Source: Pseudomonas sp. CM27
Lineage (GTDB): Bacteria; Pseudomonadota; Gammaproteobacteria; Pseudomonadales; Pseudomonadaceae
Assembly: GCF_013179515.1 (NCBI RefSeq)
Contig: NZ_JABMCN010000012.1
Location: forward strand, 1 to 41,111
DNA: 41,111 nucleotides
Direction: 5' to 3'
Shown piece by piece: positions 8,431-17,707 of the stretch. Made by a program: the position numbers and the translations under genes. How positions within the stretch are numbered: position 1 is the stretch's first letter; each line of letters opens with the position of its first letter. The notes beneath the pieces are model-generated. The model saw nothing but the letters and a program-made list of their open reading frames with translations. It was not told the DNA's origin and ran no database searches.

Positions 8431-9156
8431 ATGGGACGGTTTCGGCGTCTGATGGCCAACCTGCGCGGGCGGGACTTGGCAGTCGGCGATATCCATGGTC
8501 ACTTCCAGCGGCTGAAACACTGCCTGGATGCGGTAGGGTTCGATCCGGCCGTGGATCGCCTGTTCAGCGTAGGTGATCTGGTCGACCGTGGGCCGGACAG
8601 CGAGGCGGCGCTGGAATGGCTGGCGCAGCCCTGGTTCCATGCCGTGCAAGGTAACCATGAGGCCCTGGCGATTACCCGCGTGCGCGGCGGGCGACTCGAC
8701 CTGGACATGTACCGCGCCGCTGGGGGCAGCTGGTTTCTTGACTTGCCGCGGGCCGAACAGTTGCCTTTCGTGCAGCGTTTCGAGCAACTGCCGATTGCGA
8801 TAGAGGTTGAAAGTGCAGCAGGCCTGGTAGGCCTGTTGCATGCCGACAGCCCATTTGCCGAATGGGCAGAATTGAGGAGCTGGCTGGAACTGGATGACAA
8901 CCCCGAAGTACGTGAAGTGTGCCAGTGGTCGCGGCGGCGACTGAAGTTTGGCGACACCCGGCCGGTGAACGGCCTGCGTGCCTTGCTGGTCGGCCACACA
9001 CCGGTGCTGGAGGCCAAGCAGTTGGGTAATGTCTGGCATCTGGACACGGGTGGCTGGGCCAGCGGCCATTTCACCTTGATGGACATGCGCACGCTGAAAC
9101 TGGTCAGCCCCAGGCCAGGTGAAACAGCAACGCCGCAGCCAGCAGCACCAGCATGA
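8431..9156 (+). CDS. PPP-family metallophosphoesterase (PphA/PrpE-like)
   Basis: Bacterial serine/threonine-type phosphatase of the metallophosphoesterase fold, 241 residues. The metal-binding motifs appear in order: GDIHGH at residues 19-24, GDLVDRG at 48-54, GNHE at 74-77 and the late VGHTPV. These ligands hold two divalent metals at the active site. The ATG at 8431 is preferred because AGAGGA sits 8 nt before it and the motif spacing then matches family members; an upstream in-frame GTG at 8374 would add an unlikely 19-residue tail. Its 3' end overlaps the convergent LysE-type gene by 53 nt. The phosphoprotein or nucleotide substrate is not known. Confidence 0.88.
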   Translation: MGRFRRLMANLRGRDLAVGDIHGHFQRLKHCLDAVGFDPAVDRLFSVGDLVDRGPDSEAALEWLAQPWFHAVQGNHEALAITRVRGGRLDLDMYRAAGGSWFLDLPRAEQLPFVQRFEQLPIAIEVESAAGLVGLLHADSPFAEWAELRSWLELDDNPEVREVCQWSRRRLKFGDTRPVNGLRALLVGHTPVLEAKQLGNVWHLDTGGWASGHFTLMDMRTLKLVSPRPGETATPQPAAPA

Positions 9157-9718
9157 GCCCTGAGGCCCGTTCCAGCCACCCCAGGCTGCGGGCGAAACGC
9201 CGCAGTACCCGTGGGTTGCCGATGGCCAAGGCAACCAGCAGGTCCCATAGCAGCACGATGCTGAACATCCACAGCGCGTAGGCTGCTTTCCAGCCGGCGC
9301 TGGCGCTGACCACCATGCTGGCCAGGCTGGCATAGAACAGCGCGTTCTTGGGGTTGAGCAGGCCGGACAGCAAACCCATGCCCAAGCCATGCCACCAGCC
9401 TTGCACAGCCTGCTTGCCCGTTGCCGCGCTCATGCTGGTTTGCCCGGCATGGCGCAGGAACAGCACACCGATGTACAGCAGGTAGCTGGCACCGGCCAAC
9501 TGCAGAACCATGAACAGAAAGGTGCCTTCCTGAAGCACCGAAAGGCCGGTAAAGGCCATGACGATGAACGCGCCGTTGGCCAGGGCAATACCCAGGCACG
9601 CGCCGCTGGCGATGCGCCAGCCGCTGTTGATCGATGAGCGCGCGACCAGGAAGAAATCCGGGCCGGGCGAGAGCAGGGCGAGGAAGTGGGCGAGGGCGAT
9701 GATCAGGAATTGTTGCAT
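9104..9718 (-). CDS. LysE/RhtB-family amino acid exporter
   Basis: Inner-membrane exporter of 204 residues with about six hydrophobic segments. It has the family N-terminal signature SPGPDFFLVARSS and the typical LYIGVLFLRH segment. Members export amino acids or related small metabolites. The ATG at 9718 (MQQFLIIAL) is chosen over an upstream in-frame start because it places the first helix at the N-terminus. It lies 83 nt downstream of the AraC-type gene on the same strand and may be co-transcribed with it. Substrate unknown. The 3' end overlaps the convergent phosphatase gene. Confidence 0.88.
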   Translation of the reverse strand: MQQFLIIALAHFLALLSPGPDFFLVARSSINSGWRIASGACLGIALANGAFIVMAFTGLSVLQEGTFLFMVLQLAGASYLLYIGVLFLRHAGQTSMSAATGKQAVQGWWHGLGMGLLSGLLNPKNALFYASLASMVVSASAGWKAAYALWMFSIVLLWDLLVALAIGNPRVLRRFARSLGWLERASGLMLVLLAAALLFHLAWG

Positions 9719-9801
9719 GGGGGCGGCTCTTGCGGAAAAGCCGCAGTCTGCCCAGCTGCGCACAAGCCGTATTGAACAATATTGCATGCTCCTACAGGCT
9801 T

Positions 9802-10611
9802 TCAGTCAGCCCGATACTGCCCCGGCGTCATGCCCACATGGGCTTTGAATACCCGCTGGAAATGGCTCTGGTCGGCAAATCCCAGCTGATAGGCCACCTC
9901 CGCCAGCGCCTGCCCCTCACCGAGCATCTGCCGCCCCCGGTTGACCCGGGCATTGAGCAGGTAGGCATGCGGAGTAAACCCGGTGGCCGCCCGAAATGCT
10001 CGGATCAGCTGATAGCGCCCGAGTGCTGCCTCCCTGGCCAGCAGTTCAAGGCTCAAGTGCGCAGGGTCCATGTCTTCGACGCGTGCGAGCAACCCGTTCA
10101 ACGCGCTCGCCCCCAGCCCCGGCGCCGCCAGCAGCGGTGCATGTGCGCGACAGTCCAGGTCACCCAGAAAAGCAATCAGCGCTGCGTCCTTCTCAGCGTT
10201 GCTGGCGCTGGAAAACAGCACCCGGTTCATCTCGCAGAATTGTCGATACACCGCTGGCTCCCGGCAGATACGTGCCGGGGCTGCCGTGTCGGCGATGTCC
10301 AGCCCGGACTCACGGCGCAGCTGCGTCAGCCAGTGGGCATCCACATGCAGCATCTGATAGCTCCAGGCATGCCCGGGCGCGGGGTTGCAGGCATGCACGC
10401 GGTGGGCAGGTACCAGCACCAGCGTGCCGGGCGTCAGGCGTTCCTGGCCGTTACCGGCACCGGTGAAATGGCTATGACCGGCATCCACCGCACCGATCGA
10501 AAACGTCGGGTGGCTGTGGGCCTTGTAGCAGGCCCGGCTGTGGCAGGCGCGGCGGCTTTCGACGTGCGGCAGGGCCGGGTCGCGCCACAGGGCGGCTTGG
10601 GAAGGGGGCAT
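9802..10611 (-). CDS. AraC-family transcriptional regulator
   Basis: Regulator of 269 residues with an N-terminal cupin-like ligand domain (HSHPTFSIGAVDAG, then LTPGTLVLVPAHRVHACNP) and a C-terminal double helix-turn-helix (about residues 175-265: LELLAREAALGRYQLIRAF, then VAYQLGFADQSHFQRVFK, then GMTPGQYR). This is the architecture of AraC proteins that sense a small molecule and activate nearby transport or catabolic genes. It lies between two LysE-type exporter genes, one downstream on the same strand and one divergent across 131 nt, so both are candidate targets. The effector cannot be predicted. Confidence 0.92.
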   Translation of the reverse strand: MPPSQAALWRDPALPHVESRRACHSRACYKAHSHPTFSIGAVDAGHSHFTGAGNGQERLTPGTLVLVPAHRVHACNPAPGHAWSYQMLHVDAHWLTQLRRESGLDIADTAAPARICREPAVYRQFCEMNRVLFSSASNAEKDAALIAFLGDLDCRAHAPLLAAPGLGASALNGLLARVEDMDPAHLSLELLAREAALGRYQLIRAFRAATGFTPHAYLLNARVNRGRQMLGEGQALAEVAYQLGFADQSHFQRVFKAHVGMTPGQYRAD

Positions 10612-10742
10612 CAGGCTGTCCTCGATAGCGCCGGAAGATTAACAGCTGCGGCGTACCCGTACAGTTTTTATCGCTGGCTGTAGCTTGACCGCAAGGCCCT
10701 CGACACGCCGAAATAGACGGCTGTTGTCAAAGGAAAACAAGA

Positions 10743-11366
10743 ATGGACCTTTCAAGCCTGCTGCTCTTCATCCCCGCCTGCTTTGCCCTGAACATGGCTC
10801 CGGGGCCGAACAACCTGCTGTCACTGCACAACGCCAGCCGCTACGGCCTGCGCACGGCCTGCGTGGCCGGTGGCGGACGTATTGTCGCCTTCAGCGGCAT
10901 GATCGCCCTGGCGGCCATGGGCCTGGCGGTGGTACTGCATACCAGCGAATACCTGTTCCTGGCCATCAAGGTGGTGGGTGCGGCGTACCTGTTCTACATC
11001 GCCTGGCAACTGTGGCGTGCGCCGGTGGGCGAGGCCGTGGTCGCCGCTGATCACCCGCGCGGCACCTGGCGCCTGGCACGCCAGGAGTTCTGGGTCGCGG
11101 CCGGCAACCCCAAGGCCATCCTGATCTTCACCGCCTTCCTGCCGCAATTCGTCTCGGTTGGCAGCGCTACCCCGGTAAGCGAGCAGTTCCTGTGGCTGGG
11201 TGTGCTGTTCCTGCTGCTGGAGTGGGCCGCGATCGCGATCTACGGGGGACTTGGCGCCTACATGCAACGCTGGTTCAGCCAGCCTGGCCCGCGTCGGTTG
11301 TTCAATCGGGTCAGCGCCTCCCTGCTGGGCTGCGCTGGCCTCGGCTTGCTGGCTGCACGGCGCTAG
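10743..11366 (+). CDS. LysE/RhtB-family amino acid exporter
   Basis: Second exporter of this family in the window, 207 residues, with the N-terminal motif NMAPGPNNLLSLHNASRYG and about six membrane segments, including YLFYIAWQLWR and an ASLLGCAGLGLLAARR tail. An AAAGGA site lies 8 nt before the ATG. It is transcribed divergently from the AraC-type gene, the usual place for a directly regulated transporter. It is not a close duplicate of the exporter at 9104-9718; the shared signature is only PGP plus overall topology. Substrate unknown. Its stop overlaps the convergent autotransporter gene by 4 nt. Confidence 0.9.
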   Translation: MDLSSLLLFIPACFALNMAPGPNNLLSLHNASRYGLRTACVAGGGRIVAFSGMIALAAMGLAVVLHTSEYLFLAIKVVGAAYLFYIAWQLWRAPVGEAVVAADHPRGTWRLARQEFWVAAGNPKAILIFTAFLPQFVSVGSATPVSEQFLWLGVLFLLLEWAAIAIYGGLGAYMQRWFSQPGPRRLFNRVSASLLGCAGLGLLAARR

Positions 11367-13756
11367 AACTGCCAGCGGACCCCCAGGTTGACGCCGCTGG
11401 CTTCCTGCTGGCGGCTGTCCAGGTTGGCGCTGTACTGCACGCCGCCATGCAGGCTCAGCGCTTCGCTGACCTGCGCCACCACGCCGCTTTCCAGTTGCAC
11501 GGAGGTATAGCGGTAGTCGGTCTTGATCTTGTCGGCGCCATCGAAGGTCAGGGTGTCACGGCCACCATCACCGTGCCACAGGTTGACCTGCGCATAGGGC
11601 TGCAGCCGCCGCCCGCTGCTGCCGGTAAATGCACCCTGCAGGCGCACGCCAAGGCGGCCGGTCAGCTCGACCTGAGCGTCATGGCTGATGTGCGAGACGC
11701 TGTCGCTGGCGCTGTCGAGCGAGACCTTCTGTGCGATCAGCTGGGCTTGTGGCTCCAGCGTCCAGCGTTCGGACAAGGCGATGGGGTAGCCGGATTCCAG
11801 CGAAGCGGTCCAGGCATGGCCATCGATGTTCAGCTTGTCACCGCGGTGCGAGCGCGCCCGGCCATCGAGGCGGGAGTACTGCAATACCGCATCCAGGTAC
11901 GCGCCTTGCGGGTCGACCAGCGTCCAGTAGGCGCCCACGCTGTCGCCATCGAGTTTCAGGTCACCGACGCTGCGGTCGTGCATGGCCAGTGCGAAACCTT
12001 TGATGTCGGCATCCAGCCGGCTATGGCTGACGTAGAAACCCACGTGTTGGCGGTATCCGTTGTCGCCAACCTTGGCATACACGTCCTGGCCGACCTTGAA
12101 ACCGTACAGGTCACCATCCACGCTCGGGCTGACCGTGCCGCTCCACTGCTGGCGCAGGCTGCCACCGTAGGCCTGGCCCCAGCTGGCGGGCAGGGCGCCT
12201 TCGCCCTGCAGCAGCAGCTGATCGCCCTGGCGCTGGTGGAAAGTGCCCAACGCCTGGCGGGCGATGATTGCGGCGCCCCTTGGCGCAGCGGCATACACCG
12301 GAACTTCAGGCCGATACAGTGGCAGGCTCTCACCTTGAACCGCTGCGGGCAGCTCGATCTGGCCGGGCGCAGGCGCCGCGACAGGCGGGGTAGGAATCGG
12401 TTGCGCAGGCTGGGTCGGGTCTTCTGGTTGCGGGGCGGGAGCGGGTGCTGCGACCAAGGTCGAGCGCAGGTAGAAGCTCTCAGCATCCCTGAACAAACGA
12501 TAGTCATATGCGCCGGCTGATAGCCTCTGCGTCTGCACGAATGCTGTTGGCGTGCTGGTGGCACCGTCCCGTGCTTCGACGACCAGGATCCCCTTTTGCG
12601 GAGTTGCCGCGCCTGTGCCACCAAAATTGTCGACAAGCAACTGGGTGGAGCCGTTGATGGCGCCACCGCTCACCACCAGCCGGTCAGAGGCCGCGCCATC
12701 ACCGGCCAGCACGCTGTTCAAGCGCAGGGTGCCATTGTTGCCGCTGTAGTTGCCCTCGATAGTCAGGCGGCCTTGGGCATCGTTGCCACGACTGAGGTCG
12801 ATGATGCCAGCGTTTTCAACCGTCGCCTTGTTGCCGCTCTGGGCGCTGGCGATACTGCCTGTGCTGCTGAACAGTCGGCTGCTCGCATCGATCTGCAAGG
12901 TGCCGGTGCCGGTGGCAGGTATTACCCGAGGTTCGCTGGCGCCCAGATCACCCAGTTTCAAGGTGTCGTCGAGGGCCAGCTGGCTGCCCTGGCTGAGCTT
13001 GATGGTTTCCCAGTTGATGTACAGCGCGCCTTTACCGACCTGGCTGTTTACAAAGGTCAATATGTCCGTGCCAGTACCGCCGTCGAGGGTGACAGACGAG
13101 GCTACCAGGTCAATGGCACTGACCGTGGCAGTGTCGTCGTCATTGCCCATGTCGACTCGCCCACCCATGTCGACCCGCCCGATGGTGCCACCCAGCCACT
13201 TGAAGACATCGTTGCCCGCACTTGCCAATACGTTGCCTTGCACGCTGCCGCCGCTGATGGTGATGGTGTCCACGCCACCGCTGGTGCTGATGTTGCCGCC
13301 GATGGTGCCGCCCAGAATGACGATGGTGTCGTTGCCAAAGCCGCTGACCACGTTGCCGACCACGGTGGTACTGCCCCCGGGCGCTTCGGACATTTCCAGG
13401 AAGTTGTCTGCAAGCTTCAGGTCTATCCGGCCAATGCTGCCGCCTTTGAACCTGGCAGTGTCGCCATCTTCGAAAGCGCCCCTGATGGTGCCGCCGGTCA
13501 TGAGGAATGTGTCCATGTCGCCGCCCTGGTTCAACGACCCCAGGGTGCCGCCCTTCATTCTGAACGCGTCCCGACCATTGCCTTGCTGCAACGACAGAAC
13601 CGTGCCGCCGCTGATGCTGACCGCATCGTCGTCGGCGGTCTGCACGATCGCGCCCAGGCTGTCGCCCGGTACGACCGTCAAGGATTGGGACTGGGCCAGC
13701 AAAGGCAGTGTCAGTAGAGGAAGTGCTACAGGCAGCAGCAGGCGAGGGCAGCGCAT
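11363..13756 (-). CDS. type Va autotransporter with repeat-built passenger
   Basis: Surface or secreted autotransporter of 797 residues. The signal peptide is about residues 1-24 (LLLPVALPLLTLPLLAQSQS). The passenger (about 25-430) begins with coils of roughly 18-22 residues starting GG[TS][ILV] and containing G-x-D-x-[FI] turns, suggesting a parallel beta-helix. A proline-rich linker (PAPAPQPEDPTQPAQP) near 440-475 is followed by the beta-barrel (about 520-797), ending in GVNLGVRWQF with the terminal aromatic residue required for outer-membrane insertion. GGAGA lies 7 nt before the ATG. No protease or esterase motif is seen, so an adhesive or structural role is more likely than catalysis. 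The ends are intact. Confidence 0.9.
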   Translation of the reverse strand: MRCPRLLLPVALPLLTLPLLAQSQSLTVVPGDSLGAIVQTADDDAVSISGGTVLSLQQGNGRDAFRMKGGTLGSLNQGGDMDTFLMTGGTIRGAFEDGDTARFKGGSIGRIDLKLADNFLEMSEAPGGSTTVVGNVVSGFGNDTIVILGGTIGGNISTSGGVDTITISGGSVQGNVLASAGNDVFKWLGGTIGRVDMGGRVDMGNDDDTATVSAIDLVASSVTLDGGTGTDILTFVNSQVGKGALYINWETIKLSQGSQLALDDTLKLGDLGASEPRVIPATGTGTLQIDASSRLFSSTGSIASAQSGNKATVENAGIIDLSRGNDAQGRLTIEGNYSGNNGTLRLNSVLAGDGAASDRLVVSGGAINGSTQLLVDNFGGTGAATPQKGILVVEARDGATSTPTAFVQTQRLSAGAYDYRLFRDAESFYLRSTLVAAPAPAPQPEDPTQPAQPIPTPPVAAPAPGQIELPAAVQGESLPLYRPEVPVYAAAPRGAAIIARQALGTFHQRQGDQLLLQGEGALPASWGQAYGGSLRQQWSGTVSPSVDGDLYGFKVGQDVYAKVGDNGYRQHVGFYVSHSRLDADIKGFALAMHDRSVGDLKLDGDSVGAYWTLVDPQGAYLDAVLQYSRLDGRARSHRGDKLNIDGHAWTASLESGYPIALSERWTLEPQAQLIAQKVSLDSASDSVSHISHDAQVELTGRLGVRLQGAFTGSSGRRLQPYAQVNLWHGDGGRDTLTFDGADKIKTDYRYTSVQLESGVVAQVSEALSLHGGVQYSANLDSRQQEASGVNLGVRWQF

Positions 13757-13889
13757 AGGCAGGTCTCCGGGTCCATTAGAGGGTCCACTACCTGAAGCGA
13801 CGCCATCGGGGAGGCTTCGGCCCTGCCTGACTTGTATGGAATACGCGGAGAAGGGACAACTGGCAAAAATGCTAGGTGGCCCTGGGCTA
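13757..13889. other. intergenic gap before the autotransporter
   Basis: A 133-nt stretch between ppiC (stop at 13890) and the autotransporter start, both on the minus strand. It must hold the autotransporter promoter unless that gene is read through from ppiC. I see a short gaagc/gcttc inverted pair near 13796-13829 but no convincing terminator or sigma-70 promoter. Confidence 0.3.
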
Positions 13890-14165
13890 TCAGTCGCGGT
13901 AGAACGTTTGCACCAGGTGATAGCCGAACTTGCTCTTGATTGGCCCGTGCACTACACGCAAGGGCTTCTTGAAGATGATCTGGTCGATGGCGCCAACCAT
14001 CTGGCCAGGACGAACCTCGCCCAGGTCGCCGCCACGCTTGCCCGAAGGGCAGATGGAAAACTTTTTCGCCAGCACATCGAACGCCTCGCCGTTGGCGATG
14101 CGCTGCTTGAGCTTTTCGGCTTCGTCAGCGGTCTTGACCAGGATGTGGCGGGCTTGGGCTTTCAT
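13890..14165 (-). CDS. ppiC: PpiC-type parvulin peptidyl-prolyl isomerase
   Basis: Cytoplasmic parvulin of 91 residues, essentially one catalytic domain without signal peptide, like E. coli PpiC. Family motifs are ARHILVKTADEAEKL at the N-terminus, CPSGKRGGDLGEVRPGQMV in the middle, and GPIKSKFGYHLVQT at the C-terminus. It catalyses cis-trans isomerisation of X-Pro bonds. The ATG at 14165 (MKAQARH) fits the family start; an in-frame start 15 nt earlier is possible. A paralogue lies at 19644-19925. Confidence 0.93.
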   Translation of the reverse strand: MKAQARHILVKTADEAEKLKQRIANGEAFDVLAKKFSICPSGKRGGDLGEVRPGQMVGAIDQIIFKKPLRVVHGPIKSKFGYHLVQTFYRD

Positions 14166-14267
14166 GGGATACCTGTGCATCGGGGTGCAAAAAAGGGGCG
14201 CATTATGCCTGATCTGATCAGCCCGAGGCCATCCATGGCGGGGGCGATCCCTGTGAACGGGTGGCGC

Positions 14268-14747
14268 TTACTCGACGGTGGCCTTTTGCACGTCCTGTGA
14301 CGCCGACCACACGCGGTAGCGCACCTCCACATCCTTTGGCACATACACAACCACAGGCAGCTTGCTGTTGTAGCGCAGCATGAAGCCTTCACCCACCACC
14401 GGCACGAAGGCTTCGGTCTGCTTGCCGTCCGGGCAGGCCATCAGCGTGCTGAGCGGGCCGCTGACCTTGTCCAGGCGGTAGTAGTTGTAGCCCCAGCCTT
14501 CCAGGGTACGTTGCTCAAGGCTGCCGCCCAGGCGCTGCTGATTGCAGTCCACCTTCAACGTCTTGCCCGCAAGAATTTCCACTTGGTAGGCCGACTCGTC
14601 GGCCTGCGCCGGCAGGTGGATGACCTGCCGGGTGAAGCCTTTTTCTGCCTCGGGGTAGGGCGCGACGTCCTTCAGGCTGGCTGCCATCGCCGGAGCGGCG
14701 GCAGCCAGGGTCAGGGCCAGAATCGCGGTGATCGGGGTTGGGCGCAT
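14268..14747 (-). CDS. eco: ecotin, periplasmic serine protease inhibitor
   Basis: Precursor of 159 residues with a signal peptide ending near AMA (residue 22). Ecotin is a dimeric periplasmic inhibitor of trypsin-fold serine proteases, including neutrophil elastase. Family signatures are clear: [51 protein letters not shown] and [20 protein letters not shown]. The reactive-site methionine (P1) is kept at residue 103 in [10 protein letters not shown], with the disulphide cysteines at 68 and 105. AAGGAGG lies 4-5 nt before the ATG. It lies 55 nt downstream of bdhA on the same strand. Confidence 0.96.
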   Translation of the reverse strand: MRPTPITAILALTLAAAAPAMAASLKDVAPYPEAEKGFTRQVIHLPAQADESAYQVEILAGKTLKVDCNQQRLGGSLEQRTLEGWGYNYYRLDKVSGPLSTLMACPDGKQTEAFVPVVGEGFMLRYNSKLPVVVYVPKDVEVRYRVWSASQDVQKATVE

Positions 14748-14802
14748 AGGGCCTCCTTGCAGATAAACGAATGCAAGGCCGCTGCCAGGCCCAGGCCACC
14801 CA

Positions 14803-15573
14803 TCATTGGGCCAACCAGCCACCATCGACGTTCCAGGCAGCACCGCGGACCTGGCTGCCGGCCTCGCTACAGAGGAATAGTACCAGCTCACCCAAGTGCT
14901 CGGGAGTGACGAAAGCCAGCGAAGGCTGCTTTTCTGCCAGCAGATCGTGCTGCGCTTGCAGCGGATCGCCGCCATTGGCAGCACGATCGTCGATCTGCTT
15001 CTGCACCAGCGGGGTCAGTACCCAGCCCGGGCAGATGGCGTTGCAGGTGACATGGCTGGTTGCGGTTTCCAGGCCCACCACCTTGGTCAGGCCGATTACG
15101 CCATGCTTGGCTGCCACATAAGCCGCCTTGCCGGTCGAGCCTACCAGCCCATGCACCGAGGCAATATTGATGATGCGGCCCCAATTGCGTGTGCGCATGC
15201 CCGGCAAGGCCAGGCGTGTGCCATGGAACACCGCAGACAGGTTGAGGGCGATGATCTTGTCCCAGCTTTCCAGCGGGAACTGCTCGACCGGCGCCACATG
15301 CTGGATACCGGCGTTGTTGACCAGGATGTCGACGCCGCCGAACTCGCGTTCGGCCAGCGCGAACAACGCCTCGATCTGGGCCACGTCCGACAAATCCGCC
15401 GGGTGATGCAGCACCTTGACCCCGTGCAGGGCGATTTCGGCCAGTGCCGGGGCCGGGTCGCCAAAGCCGTTGAGCAGGATGTTTGCGCCCGCCCGGGCCA
15501 GCACCTGTGCAATCCCCAGGCCGATGCCGCTGGTGGAGCCGGTAATGAGTGCAGTCTTGCCTTGAAGTGCCAT
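14803..15573 (-). CDS. bdhA: D-3-hydroxybutyrate dehydrogenase
   Basis: Classical short-chain dehydrogenase of 256 residues that interconverts (R)-3-hydroxybutyrate and acetoacetate with NAD. The cofactor motif TGSTSGIG spans residues 11-18 and NNAG 86-89. The catalytic Ser139, Tyr152 and Lys156 lie in [10 protein letters not shown] and [26 protein letters not shown] and the C-terminal [10 protein letters not shown] are characteristic of this enzyme in pseudomonads. AGGAG stands 7 nt before the ATG at 15573. No acetoacetyl-CoA synthetase or hydroxybutyrate permease is next to it in this window, so its pathway partners are elsewhere or beyond reach. It is 59 nt downstream of yejE. Confidence 0.93.
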   Translation of the reverse strand: MALQGKTALITGSTSGIGLGIAQVLARAGANILLNGFGDPAPALAEIALHGVKVLHHPADLSDVAQIEALFALAEREFGGVDILVNNAGIQHVAPVEQFPLESWDKIIALNLSAVFHGTRLALPGMRTRNWGRIINIASVHGLVGSTGKAAYVAAKHGVIGLTKVVGLETATSHVTCNAICPGWVLTPLVQKQIDDRAANGGDPLQAQHDLLAEKQPSLAFVTPEHLGELVLFLCSEAGSQVRGAAWNVDGGWLAQ

Positions 15574-15632
15574 GCAAACGCTCCTTTGGTTCAAGCTTTC
15601 AGTCAGGCACCACGCGGGCCTGTGCCGCCCAC

Positions 15633-16649
15633 TCAACCTCGTGGGTCGAATGCCTCGCGCAGTGCATCGCCAATGAACACCAGCAGCGACAGGATCACCG
15701 CCAGCGCGAAGAACGCGGTAAGGCCCAGCCACGGGGCCTCCAGATGCTCCTTGCCCTGGGTCACCAGCTCACCGAGCGAAGCACTGCCAGCCGGCATGCC
15801 GAAGCCGAGAAAGTCCAGCGCGGTGAGTGTGGTAATTGCCCCGGTCAACATGAATGGCACATAGGTCAGCGTGGCATTCATGGCATTGGGCAAAATGTGC
15901 CGCACCATCACCTGGTTGTCGCTCAAACCCAGCGCGCGGGCAGCCTTCACATACTCCAGGTTGCGCCCGCGCAGGAACTCGGCACGCACCACATCGACCA
16001 GGGTCAACCAGGAAAACAGCGCCATGATCCCCAGCAGCCACCAGAAGTCCGGCTCGACAAAACCGCTGAGGATGATCAGCAGATACAGTACCGGCAACCC
16101 CGACCACACCTCCAGCAGGCGCTGGCCCAGCAAGTCGACCCAGCCGCCGTGGTAGCCCTGCAGCGCACCGGCGGTCACGCCGATCAGCACGCTGACCGCG
16201 GTCAGGGCAAAGGCGAACAGCAACGATACCCGCGTGCCATACAGCACCCGCGCCAGCACATCGCGGCCCTGGTCATCGGTGCCCAGCCAGTTGCTCGTGC
16301 TGGGCGGGCTGGGGGTGGGTACCTGCAGGTCATAGTTGGGGGTGTCGGCACTGAACGGGATGGGCGCGAACAGCATCCAGCCGCCCTGGTCTGCGATCAA
16401 CTGGCGCACATAGGCGCTGCGGTAGTCGGGCTGGAACGGCAGCTGCCCGCCAAACTGCTGCTCGGTGTAGCGCTTGAACGCTGGCACGTACAGCTGGCCC
16501 TTGTAACCCATTAGCAGTGGTTTGTCGTTGGCCACCAGCTCGGCGCCCAGGCTCAACAGCAGCAGGCCGGCAAACAACCACAGTGAAACCCAGCCCAGGC
16601 GGTTGCGGCGAAAGCGTTGCAGGCGACGGCGCGATACCGGCGAAAGCAT
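15633..16649 (-). CDS. yejE: peptide/microcin C-type ABC permease YejE
   Basis: Inner-membrane permease of 338 residues in the binding-protein-dependent transport family. After the first helix, a periplasmic insertion (about residues 40-130, with LLMGYKGQLYVPAFKRY) is typical of YejE. The later NWLGTDDQGRDVLARVLYG start of the permease domain and the EAA loop (EYVKAARALGLSDNQVMVRHI) contact an ATPase. Its ATG shares a base with the yejB stop, so they are coupled. E. coli YejABEF takes up peptides and microcin C; the matching ATPase gene yejF is not found downstream here. Confidence 0.93.
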   Translation of the reverse strand: MLSPVSRRRLQRFRRNRLGWVSLWLFAGLLLLSLGAELVANDKPLLMGYKGQLYVPAFKRYTEQQFGGQLPFQPDYRSAYVRQLIADQGGWMLFAPIPFSADTPNYDLQVPTPSPPSTSNWLGTDDQGRDVLARVLYGTRVSLLFAFALTAVSVLIGVTAGALQGYHGGWVDLLGQRLLEVWSGLPVLYLLIILSGFVEPDFWWLLGIMALFSWLTLVDVVRAEFLRGRNLEYVKAARALGLSDNQVMVRHILPNAMNATLTYVPFMLTGAITTLTALDFLGFGMPAGSASLGELVTQGKEHLEAPWLGLTAFFALAVILSLLVFIGDALREAFDPRG

Positions 16650-17707
16650 CAGTGCGCCCTCGTGTCGAAGTCGATGCGCGGGTCCAGCAGGGTGTATGAG
16701 AGGTCACCGATCAGTCGGATCAGCAGGCCGGCCAGGGTGAAGATGAACAGCGTGCCGAACACCACCGGGTAATCCCGGGACACGGCGGCGTCATAGCTCA
16801 TGCGGCCCAGGCCATCGAGCGAGAAGATCACCTCGATCAGCAACGAGCCGGCAAAGAACACCGTGATCAGCGCCTGCGGCAGCCCGGCCACCACCAGCAG
16901 CATGGCGTTGCGCAGCACGTGGCCATACAGCACCCGGCGCTCGCTGAGGCCCTTGGCCCGGGCGGTCACCACGTACTGCCGGGCAATCTCGTCGAGGAAG
17001 GCGTTTTTGGTCAGCAGCGTCAGGGTGGCGAAACCGCCGATCACCAATGCCCCGACCGGCAGCACCAGGTGCCAGAAGTAATCGGCCAGCTTGCCCAGCA
17101 GGCTGAGCTGGTCGAAGTTGTCGGAAACCAGGCCGCGCACCGGGAACCAGTTCAGCGACGTGCCGCCGGCGAACAGCACGATCAGCAGCAGGGCGAACAG
17201 GAACGAGGGCAGGGCGTAGCCGACCACGACCAATGCGCTGCTCCAGGCATCGAAACGGCTGCCGTGGCGTACCGCCTTGCGGATGCCCAGCGGGATCGAC
17301 ACCAGATAGGTGATCAGCGTGGCCCAGAAGCCCAGGGACAGGGTCACCGGCAATTTGTCGAGGATCAGGTCGGTGACCTTGGCGCCGCGGAAGAAGCTGT
17401 TGCCGAAGTCCAGCCGGGCATACTGGCCGAGCATCAGCCACAGGCGCTCTGGCGCGGATTTGTCGAAACCGTACTGGCGCTTGATTTCTTCGAGCAGTTT
17501 CGGGTCCAGGCCCCGGGTGGCCCTGGACTCGCTGTGCACCCTCTCGACCCGCGCCCCGGGTGCGCCGCCACCAAGGCCCTGCAGGCGCGCCACCGCTTGC
17601 TCCACCGGGCCACCGGGCGCCGCCTGGACGATGGCGAAGTTGACCAGCAGGATGGCCAACAGCGTCGGGATGATCAGCAACAGGCGACGCAGCAGGTACG
17701 AGGTCAT
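16649..17707 (-). CDS. yejB: peptide/microcin C-type ABC permease YejB
   Basis: Partner permease of 352 residues with six predicted helices. The N-terminus [20 protein letters not shown] and the [20 protein letters not shown] segment are typical of the DppB/YejB branch. The EAA loop is [23 protein letters not shown] family-typical insertion, rich in Gly and Arg, follows helix 1 (about residues 40-75). The ATG at 17707 overlaps the yejA stop by 4 nt and is preferred over an upstream in-frame start that would read into yejA. Confidence 0.93.
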   Translation of the reverse strand: MTSYLLRRLLLIIPTLLAILLVNFAIVQAAPGGPVEQAVARLQGLGGGAPGARVERVHSESRATRGLDPKLLEEIKRQYGFDKSAPERLWLMLGQYARLDFGNSFFRGAKVTDLILDKLPVTLSLGFWATLITYLVSIPLGIRKAVRHGSRFDAWSSALVVVGYALPSFLFALLLIVLFAGGTSLNWFPVRGLVSDNFDQLSLLGKLADYFWHLVLPVGALVIGGFATLTLLTKNAFLDEIARQYVVTARAKGLSERRVLYGHVLRNAMLLVVAGLPQALITVFFAGSLLIEVIFSLDGLGRMSYDAAVSRDYPVVFGTLFIFTLAGLLIRLIGDLSYTLLDPRIDFDTRAH

